This document shows, piece by piece, positions 22,280 through 34,149 of a stretch of 64,000 nt of DNA. The notes beneath the pieces are model-generated. The model saw nothing but the letters and a program-made list of their open reading frames with translations, was not told the origin of the DNA and made no database searches. A program made the translations under genes and the position numbers. Source of the stretch: Ophiosphaerella korrae. Lineage: Eukaryota > Ascomycota > Dothideomycetes > Pleosporales > Phaeosphaeriaceae. The DNA is taken from assembly GCA_028456385.1 (NCBI GenBank), contig JALNQF010000026.1:62001-126000 (forward strand), written 5' to 3'. Every line of letters starts with the position of its first letter. Position 1 is the stretch's first letter.

Positions 22280-24022
22280 TCAAGTAGGACGTGCGCCCGC
22301 CGGTGCCCCGCTAGGCGGGTGATCCGCCGCTGCTCTAGCCCTACTACTCTCGGCCCCTGTCCCTTCTGCCGCTTGCTGCACCTGCCCTCCTACAGCCGGA
22401 CTGCCCTCCCTCCTCCTGCGGCCAAAAACATCGCTCAAGCGCGCACTCACGCGACGACTCCTACTCTCGCGCTCCTCGGCATTGCGCTGCTCGCGTAGGC
22501 GGCGTAGATAATAAAGGCGTTCCTGGGGCGTGGCGTTGGGGCGGTACCGGAGGGAGAGGATGTCGCGGAAGGCCGTGCGATGGTGGGAGGCTGCTTCGAG
22601 TTCGGCTTCGGTGGTGGTATCGGGGGTGGCTTCGTCTGAGGTGTGGGATGTGACAGGGCGGAGGTCGACGCGGCTGCCAGAAGGTTAGTAGGGGGTGGGG
22701 GGGTGATGGGTAAGGGTGAAGGACGACGTACCAGAGCGGACATGTGCCCGAGACGTTGAGCAGCCACGGGTCCACGCATTCAGGATGAAACTTGTGGTCG
22801 CAAGGTAGGACGCGCAGGTCTTGGCCTTTTTCAAAATCTTCTGTACAAATAGAGCAGCCGAGGTGTTCGTCGTTAGACGAGGCAGAATCTCCAGCTGAGG
22901 TGGGCACCACAGCAGGTTGAGCCGGTGCAATGCCTTCTTGATGTTCTTCGTTGGGTGCTTTGGGGGCTTTTGGTGTTGGTGCTGCGACCGCGGGGGTCGG
23001 CGTCTCGCTGGCACTTGTCTCCATTGCGGCCGGAGGTGTTTGGCCGTCGGTCGAATTTGCGTTTCGTGCTTCGGCGGTGGACGCCAGTTCTACGTCGGTC
23101 GGCTTGGGCGGCTCTTTCTCGCCGAATTTGACAATCGGAATCGTATCTAGGATAGCCATTCCCAGCCCTCTTGCCCTGCTCTGCCTCGGTCTTCCCAGAA
23201 CATCCCGAGGTCCATAGCGCTCCGGGTGGCGATGGGCTCTGACGGCGCCGGTGATGATGATGACGAGGAACAGGGCAGTGATGATGCCAGTGATGCTGTA
23301 TAGAATGATCATGGCCACGGCCGTCGACGGCGATGGGCCCAGCGGATTCGAGTTCGGGGAGCTTGCATTGTTGCCCCCATTGTTGCTGCTATTGTCTCCA
23401 CCAGGGACTCCTCCTGTGACTCCTTGCGCCTGCACCTTGATGGACATCTTGGTCTGGGTGTCGAGACTCTTAAGCGACGCTAGTACCGATGCAGAGGTCT
23501 GCTTGTTGGTCATAGACAAGATGGGAAAGGACTGCAGCATGGAATTGCTGCCCTGCTGTTCATAGCCGCAATAGTCGCTGGCAGTGCTGTACAGTATGAC
23601 GCCGGCAAGAGGCGCGGCCTCAAAGGCGTCCTTGAACACGCGCTGGGGATCAGCGAGGCCGGGGTAGTCGTCTGGGTTGCAGCTGATGAAGGCGATTTCG
23701 CCGGCGGTGATATTGACGGCGTTGTCGAAGTTGGTATTACGGAGCGAGCCCTCAATCTATCTCATGGCGTTAGCGGCAGGCACATGGAACGAGATAAAGA
23801 TGCACCGACGGAGCGTGTCACGGCCTCGCGCGTCAATGGAACCAGATCGGCAATCTGCGTTTGGTTGCCATCGGCGCGCCTCAGCGGCAGCGTGGCTCCC
23901 CTTGCGCGCGGGTTGGCCGTCGAGGTGTTGGACGCGAAGATGGAGGCGCCTTCGGCGGTGCAGGTGAGCAGCAGCGCCGTCGCCCATGCCAGGCGCTGGC
24001 CATGCCCAAGCAAAAGCATCAC
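22280..24022 (-). CDS. PA-TM-RING E3 ubiquitin ligase
   Basis: The start MMLLLGHGQRLAWATALLLT is a signal peptide. After an intron near 23760-23810 comes a lumenal protease-associated-like domain (IAFISCNPDDYPG, APLAGVILYSTASDYCGYEQ). A transmembrane helix follows (AMIILYSITGIITALFLVII), then basic cytosolic residues (RAHRHPERYGPRDVLGRPRQ). A RING-H2 finger comes next: CSICTEDFEKGQDLRVLPCD, HKFHPECVDPWL and, after an intron with donor at 22732, CPLCRVDL. All eight zinc ligands are present. The C-terminal tail is Arg-rich and ends at the TGA at 22280-22282. PA-TM-RING ligases sit in endosome, vacuole or Golgi membranes and ubiquitinate membrane proteins. The long Pro/Ala/Thr-rich linker before the RING is probably disordered. 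The exact 5' splice of the first intron is uncertain. Confidence 0.85.
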
Positions 24023-24823
24023 CCAACGTCTTTCCTTCTCTTATCGATGGCTAGCACATGGATGGCTCTAGCAAGGCGGGGTGGGTGGCGTCGACACCAA
24101 ACAGTATCCAAAAGAACCAAAAGAACCAAAAGCAACAAAAGACGCAATCAATGCAGCAAGTAATTATTTATTAACAGCGTGCACCACCATGTCGAGTCCA
24201 GCGTGCAGCGGCGGATGGGCCGGTAGGTATATCAGATGGCAAGCAGGATGACAAGTCGTCGCAAGCGCCGCCGGTGGTACTCAGCTCAGCGCATCCTGGT
24301 CGGCACAACCACATCCAGCTTCTGCCCACTCACAGGGCCCTTCTGAAACCCACTCGTTTAACCTGATTGTCCCGTTTGGGTGCGTGCACTGCCTCGTTCA
24401 TGCACTACCGCCGCCGGCTCCTCACTTTCTCGTGTCTCGCATGCACACCACGCTACAATGCCTGCTTTACCTTGTTACATGGTACACCGCAAAAGTACAC
24501 ACGCAGGGCCTCGAAGCCAATCTTCGTTTCATCTTGGCACGTTGTCGTCACCTTCACCCATCGGCTCCCGAACCACAGACTACCTAGGCCGCCTTCCCGG
24601 CAAACGCCGCATTATGTATTTGATTACCTCAAGTCCTGACCTCGACTACACAAAAAAAAAAAAAAATGAAAAGAAAAGAAAAGAAAAAAAATCGCCTGAG
24701 CGACTGGCTGCAAAATGCTTCACCCTCCCAACGCCGACCATGTGATGCAAATAAGCACAAACCCCTCTTCGCCTTAGCCCACCATACTTTCCAGTCCCCG
24801 CTGTATGACGATCAGATGCTTAC
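24023..24823. other. intergenic with homopurine tract
   Basis: Upstream region of the RING gene and 3' region of the exchanger gene, both on the minus strand. A purine-only tract with AAAAG units lies at about 24651-24691. Open frames here are short and overlapping, without family character. Confidence 0.5.
24651..24691 (+). repeat. A-run and (A3-4G) microsatellite
   Basis: A run of 14-15 A is followed by atgaaaag and repeated aaaag units. It is a simple purine repeat, likely length-variable between strains. Confidence 0.6.
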
Positions 24824-27800
24824 TTAGTATGCTGCGCCATTCCGCCGTCTTCCTACCGTCTTGAAGCTCATCGACTGTAGCTCTACTAGCCCGCCCAGCG
24901 CCAGCGTGTCGTATGGATCGACGCCCTTGTTCTGCGTGGTGTTGAAGCTTGAAAGGTAGAACCCCACTATGACGACCAAATACGAGAGGATAAGAATGGA
25001 TCCCTTGAAGTAGTTGCTCTTTCCTTCGCCGTACATGTACGAGAGAAGGAACACGCAGAGAATGACTGTCACCATGTCCCATTGAGGAAAGATCAAGGTA
25101 AACGTCTGGTGAGCCACCTCCGTCGCAGGAATGTACGTTGCATGGATCGCGCTGTAAAACACTAGCGCTGGGATTTGCAGGAGGCAGACTTGTAGCGCAT
25201 ATGCGGATCCGATCTCCATGGACAGCGCAATGTTGCCGTTCATGGCAAACGAGATGGCATTCAGAAACTCGGTGGTGTTAGGAACCAGGGCGAAGAGTGT
25301 GATGCCGAGAAACTTTTCGTCAATCTCTGATCCCACCAACACAGCATCCACCGTATTGACCAATATTTCAGCAATGATGGCGTATGCCAGTGTCGCGGTT
25401 AAAAGGATCGCGGCACTCTTCTGCCGACTCCAGTTCGGCGCATCGTGGCCACCAGAAGTCTGGCCCGGTGCTGCATCCGTTTCATGCAAGGCGTCCGTCA
25501 TAGTTCGAATGTTTGCTGGACGCTCAGTATGCCCCTTACTTGGTGTCGACACCATTCGAGCTGCCTTGTGTGGGGCCCTGGTTACATCACGTGTAGCCAA
25601 AGCAGTTGTAGTTGCTGCAATCTCCGTGATATGTCGTACAAGGGACTCAGTGGCGTCGTCGGTAAGACCCTCCACATGAAAGGGGGTTTGCGTTTGCTCT
25701 GCATCGTCCTTTGGGGGTACAACATGTGGAGTCTGGCCATCTGCTTTTGAGGCTGGTCGGCTGTGAGAAGCTCCACTGTCGTGGCCGCTTAAGCCGACTT
25801 CGTGGAGAGTTTGGCCAACGATACGCTTGTAGAGTTGACTATCACGAATATGTGCACGCGAGATGGAATGCCCTGTCGCTTGCCTCACGAAAGAGGAATG
25901 GGGAAACTCCAAGTGGCCGCTGTTGCTCAAATTACTTGCACTCATTTCCAAAATCTTCTTCTCCTTCTCATCTGGCTCGGTCCATATCGTTGCGGCATGC
26001 GTTCGCAGAGTGAACAATAGGCCAATGATGTACGACACAAACAACATCGTGGCTGCGAACCAGGTATAAGGCTTCACGGCTTGCTCGTAAAAGTCATCGT
26101 GCAGTGCGGGCGTTTGCGAGTAATAACATCTTCGGCAATCTCTCTCGACATCATGATGGTGAACACATTGGGAGCAGTTGAGCTCATGCTGAATACTGTT
26201 AGCTGTAGTTCGAAAGTAGTTGAAACTTGACTTACGCTGCCGTAGATCTGATAGAACAGGGTCGGGCCAAATGCACCAATGACGGCGAAGAGCAACATAG
26301 TCGACGTGACACCCGCCGAGCGAACGTTGAAGCGCTGGGTTTTACGCTTCAGTGCGCCGAAGCACATAGAAAGACCCGGGAGAAACAGAATTCCTGCAAA
26401 TATACTACCGATGATGCTGCCTTCCACAAGCTGGGCCTTGCCTTGTTTTAGGGCCACGCAATACAGAAATACCTCCACTACTGTTGAGAAGAAGGCATTA
26501 ATAGTAGCACCAACTCCCATTGATGACTGTGCAGAGATGGAGGCAACCGCTTGGCCGATAAAATATGCAAGAGGGATAATGGACAATAATGCCAGCGTAA
26601 ACAGCAGGAACTTGTCAGTCAACCAAAAGTCGAGGTGAAGAGCCTCATCCAAGACAAAGTAGTCGAAGATAGTAAAAGCCACGAGGCCTAAGAGATTGAT
26701 AAGGAAGATGTTGGTGCCGTCGATCGTATACTTCCAGTATTTTATACCAACCGCACGATAGGTGCATAGAAGAATAGAGGAAGACTCGCCAGGACGCCGA
26801 ACATTGCCATTGTCGGAGTGGAACGAGAGCGCCAAAGGATGACGTCGTAGATGGTCGAAAAGGAGAACTGTGACCTTTCCCATAGGGATTGTGAAGATCA
26901 GAAACCAACAGAGCCCAGAAACGAGGAACAGGGCCGGAGTAAATACTCCATAGAAATAGGCAAAGAATAAGACCCGGCCGAAAGTCCATTTACCACGGCC
27001 AAAGAGTCTGTTCTTAGTCTTGGCCGTATCAGTGTGGCTAATATTGGCTCTGCCCTCCCTTCCAAGAAGGCTCGTTGTCTCGTCGCCTGCCGAGTCGATA
27101 CTGTTGCGCCGGCGACCAATAAGGGAGCTACTGGCCGTCGTAGGTCCAAAGAATAAGCGACCTTCTTCAATGTCGCCACTCTGCCATTGTTCATATTCGC
27201 TGATGCTGCGACCTTCACCTTCGTCTTCCTCGACATACTGCTCGTCCTGCATCAGTTTGACATACCTACCAAAGGGGTAGAAGAGGTAGGCAGCGAGATG
27301 GAAGAGCAACCAGGCATATTCCATGCAACTGTCGGCGAAGCCAAACAGAGTGCACCATAGACCTCCAATCACACAAATGAGGGCCAGCCACCAGCCAAAG
27401 AACAGTGTCCAGGCAAGATTGAAGACGAGTAACCACCGGTTGACTGAGGAGCCAGGCGTCGAGTGGATGTCGGCTTCTGCCTTGTTTTGAACAGACCGGC
27501 CCTTCTTGTACAAGGCAGGCTTCCAGATCCTGATACCAAAGGGATGCGTTACGTTGATTGCAGTTTGGCGATCTCGCAAAGTAAAGCTCTCAGCATCACT
27601 AAGGTCGCCAGAATCGATGTCGTCATCTTCCTCTGCCCCTTCACCACTATCATCGTCGTCTGGGCGGACGGTCTCATCGCTAGACGAGCTTGGCAGCTCT
27701 GGCACGGCGGTTGGCGGCGCGGATGGCGCCTCGGCAGCGGCTTCGTCTTCGGTCGAATCGATCGTGGTGAGAGTGGTTGACTGTTGCCCTGCTGGCCTGC

Positions 27801-28286
27801 GACGGACTGTAGATGATTTGCGATGCAACGGGTGTTGGCGCTGTTGCTTGAGCTGCTGCTCTAGCTGCGCCATGTCGATGCGCACTTCTTCCTCATCATC
27901 ATCCACGCTGAATTCCTCACCCTTTCGGGGAAATTTGGACGATGTGGTGCGGCGACTCATCGAGGGCTTCCTAGGCTTTGGCGCTGCCTGCTCAGAGGAC
28001 GCGGCACTCTGCTGGCGACGCTCCATGCCGGAGGTTATTGAGCCTGGGTACGAGTGGTTAGGATACATTCTTTACAAACCAACATCAACATACCATAATT
28101 TGTTGGTGGAACCGCGGCTGGCGATCGCTTGCGCGCCAACTCTGCGGGCGATACCGTCGCACCCGGCGCTGACGTCCCCATCATCAAGGGTGAATTGGCG
28201 TCATGAGAGCTGCCCTGGCCAGACGTTTCTGGGGGCGGGTTACTTTTTCCAGCCGAAGGCGTACCGCTACCATCACTTCCGCCCAT
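24824..28286 (-). CDS. CAX-type vacuolar cation/H+ exchanger, Vnx1-like
   Basis: Three exons (28286-28094, 28043-26236, 26188-24824) total 3,366 bases and 1,121 residues. Both introns are 47-50 bases with CTAAC branch sites. The N-terminal ~220 residues are acidic, Ser-rich and probably cytosolic. Membrane helices follow, with the family segment WLLFHLAAYLFYPFGRYV. The first exchanger repeat contains SMGVGATINAFFSTVVEVFL followed by GSIIGSIFAGILFLPGLSM. The second contains FALVPNTTEFLNAISFAMNG followed by NIALSMEIGSAYALQVCLLQ. A Cys-rich loop (NCSQC, CRRCYY) lies between the two halves. Yeast Vnx1 is a vacuolar Na+(K+)/H+ exchanger of this large CAX subtype; other fungal members are annotated as calcium permeases. 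Ion specificity cannot be read from sequence. Two apparent long frames are one gene: the join at 26236/26188 restores the frame. Confidence 0.88.
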
Positions 28287-29079
28287 GACGGTGGTCGTCC
28301 TGGTAGGTGATGCAAGGAAAGAAATCGGAAGCGTGCAGATGTTGTGGGATGGGGCAGCACCGGGTTGTGGCTCAAGCTATCAGCGCACGAGTCAACGCAG
28401 CACCTGCTACCTGCTACTCGGCATTCTGCTCCGTCACGGCGGCGTGGCAAGGGTCAAGATGCAGCTCATTCAAAAGCAAGCACAGTGTGCCTAATTTCTT
28501 TGCGCGCACTGTAGTGGGTGCACGAAGCACGCAGATGACCATTGATATGACCAGGATCAGCCGCCTTGTCCACGCGCAAGCTGCAGCAACTGTTCAGGCT
28601 GCACATCTTGCCTTACTGGAGTAAAGACAGAGGGCACAAACACACCTGATATTTGAGAGTAGCAGATAAATGGAAAGACTTTCAAAGGCCACACCTCTGC
28701 ATGCCCCCAGCCTATTTGTAGTCCATATTCTTACCTCCAGCCCTATCTGCATCATTACGGTATGTTGACGCATGGGCATTGGCATGGCTGGTGACGAACA
28801 GGGTACCGATCTGCCAGTGGGGCTCTACCCTGGTGCGCTAACGAACGCGGTCGCCGGCGGTACGTTGTTCCGTTTCCCGGTCCGCCGCAGCTTTCGGAAG
28901 CTTCCAGGCATGCCAACACGTTGGATGGTCAAGACACACGACACCCGCCGACTCTTCCACCCAACTGGACACCGTCATCGTCTGCGATCCGCCCATTGCC
29001 ATACATACAACAGCTCAGGATAATCGCCACCCAACAGAACCCTCGACTGACATCTCCGCGCCCGGCGCCTACCACAACC
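28287..29079. promoter_or_regulatory. shared 5' region between exchanger and rpt6 genes
   Basis: The exchanger gene (minus) and rpt6 (plus) diverge from this 0.8-kb stretch, which has no supported coding frame. It is expected to hold both promoters and 5' untranslated regions. Confidence 0.5.
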
Positions 29080-30300
29080 ATGGCGCTCGATACCTTCTTT
29101 CACAACAAGATTGAGGCTATGAAGCTCGAAATCATACAAGGACAGGCCAAGCTACGGCGGCTTGAGGCTCAGCGGAATGACTACAACTCACGGGTGCGCT
29201 TACTGCGCGAAGAGCTGGGCCTGCTGCAACAACCGGGGTCTTACGTTGGCGAGGTGGTCAAAGTCATGGGCACCAAGAAGGTGCTCGTCAAGGTACATCC
29301 CGAGGGCAAATACGGTAGGCCAACACAATGATTCCTGCGCTCTGACCCACGGCTAACATTCACAGTCGTCGATATCTCAGACAATGTCGACATTAGCAAA
29401 CTCACACCCGGCAAACGCGTCACCTTGCTCAGCGACTCCTACAAGCTCGAGAAGCTACTGCCATCATCCGTTGACCCGCTTGTATCTCTCATGATGGTCG
29501 AGAAGGTACCCGACAGCACGTACGATATGATTGGTGGCCTAGATCAGCAAATCAAGGAAATCAAAGAAGTTATTGAGTTGGGCTTACAACATCCGGAACT
29601 CTTCGAGTCTCTCGGGATCGCACAGCCCAAGGGAGTGCTGCTTTATGGCCCACCCGGAACAGGAAAGACGCTACTTGCGCGTGCAGTCGCACACCACGCT
29701 GACTGCAAATTTATCCGAGTGTCTGGTAGCGAGCTGGTACAAAAGTACATTGGTGAAGGCAGCCGCATGGTCCGAGAGCTGTTCATCATGGCACGAGAAC
29801 ACGCCCCCAGTATCATCTTCATGGACGAAATCGACAGCATCGGATCAAGTCGTGTGGAAGGAAGTTCAGGTGGTGATTCCGAGGTGCAGAGAACCATGCT
29901 GGAGCTGCTGAACCAGCTTGATGGTTTTGAGCCTACCAAGAACATTAAGATCATCATGGCAACAAATCGTCTAGACATTCTCGACCCTGCGCTCTTGCGA
30001 CCGGGACGCATTGACCGAAAGATCGAGTTCCCTCCGCCAACCGTCGAAGCCCGTGCTGATATTCTCCGAATTCACTCAAGAAGCATGAATCTCACTCGTG
30101 GCATCAATCTCACCAAGATCGCAGAAAAGATGAACGGTTGTTCCGGCGCTGAACTGAAGGGTGTCTGTACAGAGGCTGGTATGTATGCCCTCAGGGAACG
30201 AAGAGTGCATGTTACGCAAGAGGACTTTGATCTTGCAACCGCCAAGGTATTGAACAAGCACGACGATAAGGCAACCAGCTTGAGCAAGCTCTGGAAGTAA
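29080..30300 (+). CDS. rpt6: 26S proteasome regulatory ATPase Rpt6
   Basis: Two exons (29080-29314, 29366-30300) give 389 residues, the expected Rpt6 length. An N-terminal coiled coil ([20 protein letters not shown]) is followed by the OB domain ([20 protein letters not shown]). The AAA+ module has Walker A GPPGTGKT, Walker [12 protein letters not shown], pore loop residues [13 protein letters not shown], sensor 1 [11 protein letters not shown] and arginine fingers [14 protein letters not shown]. The C-terminus LSKLWK matches Rpt6. Rpt6 is one of six ATPases that unfold and feed ubiquitinated substrates into the 20S core. The frame and all motifs are intact. Confidence 0.96.
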
Positions 30301-32016
30301 ACGACGACTGAGGTCTTCCGTGCAGTCTTTTGACGGCCTTGGGCATTTACACGATGGCGTTGTGTACAACAGGCATAACGAAATAATCATAGCAGTGACC
30401 AACTAAGCTTGTCTAATGCCTACCACCATGATTGTGTGACTATGACTGACGTTCTAACGGAAAGGTGCGAGTCCCACGATGCAAACAAAGCCTACGAACC
30501 ACCGCTCTGGAATGCCAACCGAAATTCGCCTAGCACCGACTGTAGATTCTCGGTAGGATTCGACAATTAGTTAATAATACATCTGGGCGAGATCTTAGGC
30601 GCTATATTTTTAGATCAAAGCAGGCTAAATGGGCCGTGCGTGCTCATGCGCTCCTGGCCGACTTCGCACGACAAGATAATACCAACGGCTGCTAGTATGC
30701 GCACAGAGGCTCGCTCGGTAGCGACGGGTTCTCATAAGGTAAGGCTTGAATGTGTCGAAAGAGATGGCCTTTATGCGCCTTGACATGACATGACGCAGGT
30801 ACGGAATTTCAGGATACTACTTCTAGCTCGACTCTCATTCTCGACGCCACGGCTCGTGTACTCTCCATATTCATCATATACCAGCAGGTCCTGTCATCTC
30901 CTTGGACTTTCCTTCGGACCCCAAATTTCTACTTCGCTACAAACCTCTGCTATCACAGTTACCATCTAGTCAACTTGCCTGTGTTGTTTTACCTATTACG
31001 CTGAGCCTCATGTAATCAAAATTAGGAGTCTTCTTCGCAAACGCCAATTATAATATCTATGGACATGAAGAATAACTAGCAGGTATCAGTTACGGGCACC
31101 AGATCCTTTCAGGGACACACTCTAAACTTAGGCTAGTAGCTTACACGTGTTTCGGATCACAAGCATACGATTAGATTACTTTCATCGTTGGTCACCAGCC
31201 CCATGGCAGCAAGTGTTGATCCTCATTGAACGCACGGGCGTACACAACAATTCTATTGTGAGACCAAAGGTAATTACGTCCTCAAGTTGCCAAAAGTCGG
31301 GGCAATCATTGCAAGCACGGTACGATCGAACCCTATTGACTCTACTTTCCATCCGGTTCCCATTTTGGAAGAGATAGTCATCCACAAATCTAATCACTGT
31401 AAGGCTGCAGCAGAGACTGCAGCATGTATCTACTATTCTACTCAACATAATCAACGTCGTTGACTATTCGCCATCTTTCTGGTTGTATGGCGTAGTGGAA
31501 TAGAGCTGCCGTCTTACAATGTGTCCGTTGTCAATCGTGCCTTCATTACATATTCCTGTCACTCTCAATCGCATGACCCTTGCACAAGATGGCTCTACGC
31601 ATATTTACTCTTTTTAAAATTGTAGTTGAGGTCTCTAGGGCAATGTGGTCTGATCATACTGGGTACTCTAAAATTAGGATGTCATCATGTGGAAATACTG
31701 GGCTACGTCCGCTACACTGCCTTAGGAAAATGACTTCTCAACAACTTGAGGCTCTCGCTCTCCGGTGCGAATATCACAGCTCTTACACTAAGAGTTTGAA
31801 AAGTAATTTTGATCATGTATGGGGCCATTCTACACATAAAATTGGTTACGTCCACTCTCTGGATGCTGCACTACATCACTTCCTTCACACTGAATCCCTC
31901 TCGAGGTTGCCAGTACAGCACCTCCTTGACTCTCATTCATCCCAATTGTTTCTTTAGCTCTACTCCTTTCTCATCAATACGGTTACCACCTCTATTACTT
32001 ACATCTATCCATCGAA
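30301..32016. other. gene-poor intergenic region
   Basis: 1.7 kb between rpt6 and the aerolysin-like gene. Frames such as 31580-31957 (plus, 125 codons) show no family features or splice partners. I see no RNA gene or repeat. Confidence 0.45.
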
Positions 32017-33394
32017 ATGCGTTCCACTTTCATCAAACTAGCTCTTCTAGCCTCCTTTATTGGCCATGGACGTGCTGACGATAGTTGCATCGAAGGGCCA
32101 TTTGCATACGCGAAGTACGCATACAGTGGCCTGTCTTTCCCTGATAAATGGAACCAAGATAAGATGCGTTGTGATGTTAAGTGGTCTTCGCAAGACACCG
32201 TCATCGGGATCGAAGCATGGGCTACGTATGATCGTATCGAGGGTGTTCGGTTCAAATACGCCCTGAGCGATTGGGGCCCCATACACGGCAATGCACCACC
32301 ATAGGGTACTAAACATCGCAATCACGCGCAGGCGATATTGAAGGCTGGCGAAAAAGTTTGTAAGTACTTCCTGTAGCTTTGCATATGACGACGGAGTCGC
32401 CTAACAGTCGACGCAGCCGTCCACCTGTGGAACAATCGGCCTAAGGGCTATCCTATGGATGTTGTTGGAAAGATTGAAGCCAGATATGCAAATGACGGAA
32501 AAACCCTATTCTCAGTTGGTTGCAATCCAGAAAAAATGTTCTCTAAAGAAGTCGGAGGCGTCAATCAGGGCTCCAATATCATTCTTGGAGCCAAGACTCA
32601 ATTCGGGTATGGTGGTCTTAAAAGGCCTGAAGACAAAGACTGGGTCAACACACTCGAGTTCCTGATGCTAAAGCCTAACATGGCATCCACAACACTTACC
32701 AAGGTGAAGGTTGAAGAAGACGTAGATACATGGAATAAGCAGGCGAAAGGTACATTATCTATAGATTTTAACACGCAAACGCCATCATGCTAATGTGTGT
32801 TTAGGTGTCGAGTCGGTGAACCTGGATACCCAATGCTTCTGGAATCCGGCCCCAAAAGGTGGGAAAGCGCAAGCCTACGAGTTCTCGGGACCAAGAGAGA
32901 AGGAAGATGTTGTTCAATTGAAATTTGACCACTCCAACGCCTTTGGTTTTAATGCGGAAATTGGTGTAGAGACGTCAATTCCGACTCCCAAATGGCTGAG
33001 GGGAGGAGCGGAAGCAAAATACACGCGTAAATTTGGCAGAAAATACGATCATACCGAACTACAATCTACCGGCAGTGAAGCTAAGACGAAAAACGCCTTG
33101 ACATGGAAGACTGCAAGTGAGCGCGGCCAACCACTCGGACCACAAGAAGCAGTCAAGTGTACAGCTTCTACCTTTTCAGGCAAATTTCAAAGCCGTTGGG
33201 TTGGAACGGTTTTAGCCAGGTTCCAAGATGGCAGCAAGTTCGAGCACCAAGTCAAAGGAGACTATCAATCCATCGGCTGGTCAAGCGGATCGGCCTCGTG
33301 CGAGCCATTTAACGTCAAGGACGTCCCGAAAGACGTTGAGTTAGTGGAAGTCACGGGGCGTCCAGCCAAGCGTACTGTGGCGTTGCGAGTATGA
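32017..33394 (+). pseudogene. secreted jacalin/aerolysin-like protein gene with an in-frame stop
   Basis: The start MRSTFIKLALLASFIGHG is a signal peptide. The first part (GIEAWATYDRIEGVRFKY; later VHLWNN) has the strand pattern of a jacalin-like beta-prism lectin domain. The C-terminal half has alternating polar residues, including GFNAEIGVETSIP and GSKFEHQVKGDYQS. It resembles the aerolysin/ETX-MTX2 beta-pore-forming fold. Introns lie at 32360-32416 and 32750-32804, and the last exon ends at 33394. A TAG at 32302-32304 interrupts a frame that is otherwise open on both sides up to the first intron, with no donor or acceptor around it that would remove the stop. Either the gene is inactivated by this nonsense codon or only a short lectin-like fragment is made. 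Fungal members of this fold are usually uncharacterised, and activity cannot be inferred. Confidence 0.55.
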
Positions 33395-34149
33395 GTAGTT
33401 ATGGTGGTACTCCGGGCGAGATGGATTGGCGCGATCAGCGAATATCTGTGAAGCGTGGTATGCTATGCTAGTGTTCACTGGAATGCTGGATCGGGTGGAT
33501 GCTGTAATCTTAGACTAATTTTTTTTTGCTTGTTTGTTTCGTCTCCACTAGTCATTCATTTTCTCCTGCTATCATTATCTTGCGATTATATTCTCTCAGC
33601 CACATATTTTAGGCGATACTGTTTTAGAATTTGAGGAACAGAGTTGTTACCAAAACTAGAGTACCTGTATAGTGCTTTCTAACGTCCTGTTTTGGTGTTA
33701 GTCTGAAATATAAATCGAGAACAAAGTTATGGTTCTACTATCTTTACAATGCTTTAATTCGATCTCCTATAATGAAGACTTAGTATAGTGTATTATGTAT
33801 TATCTGACAAGCCATCTACGATAATGGAATCCTCGGTACGGGGCATGGAGTTCCGCCAAGGCCCTACGGACTCCGCGCAGCCATTGCACGCTGCATGCCT
33901 ATCACTTCCTTTCCTATTGATTGCGTGCGCGAGAGAGTAGATAACGTGATGGAACCATGGGACCTTCTTTGTTTACACAACAGGAACTTAGTGCCCGCTA
34001 ACCCATGGTAATGATTTTCATTTAGCGTTGCGTGTACCGTAGTACTTACATTCTTCGTGCGATTGAACTATTGCTCAGGCTTATTAATTCTACTACTGCC
34101 TTGTTCTGTGTTACCTTCCAAGGTTCACCCCACCTCACACCTACCCGCG
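33395..34149. other. intergenic, nothing supported
   Basis: AT-rich stretch downstream of the aerolysin-like gene and upstream of the MFS gene. No supported coding frame, repeat or RNA. Confidence 0.5.

Noticed and set aside
24824..28068. Two separate transporter genes in the exchanger locus
   Set aside because: Splicing at 26236/26188 joins both frames into one protein with the two exchanger repeats and a whole number of codons.
29025..29031. CGCCACC, resembling the core of the yeast Rpn4 proteasome element, 49 bases before the rpt6 start
   Set aside because: Only the core matches, Rpn4 sites differ in filamentous fungi, and a 7-base match is expected often by chance.
31580..31957. Plus-strand frame of 125 codons
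   Set aside because: Composition looks random, no homologous motifs, no splice partner; treated as chance in AT-rich DNA.
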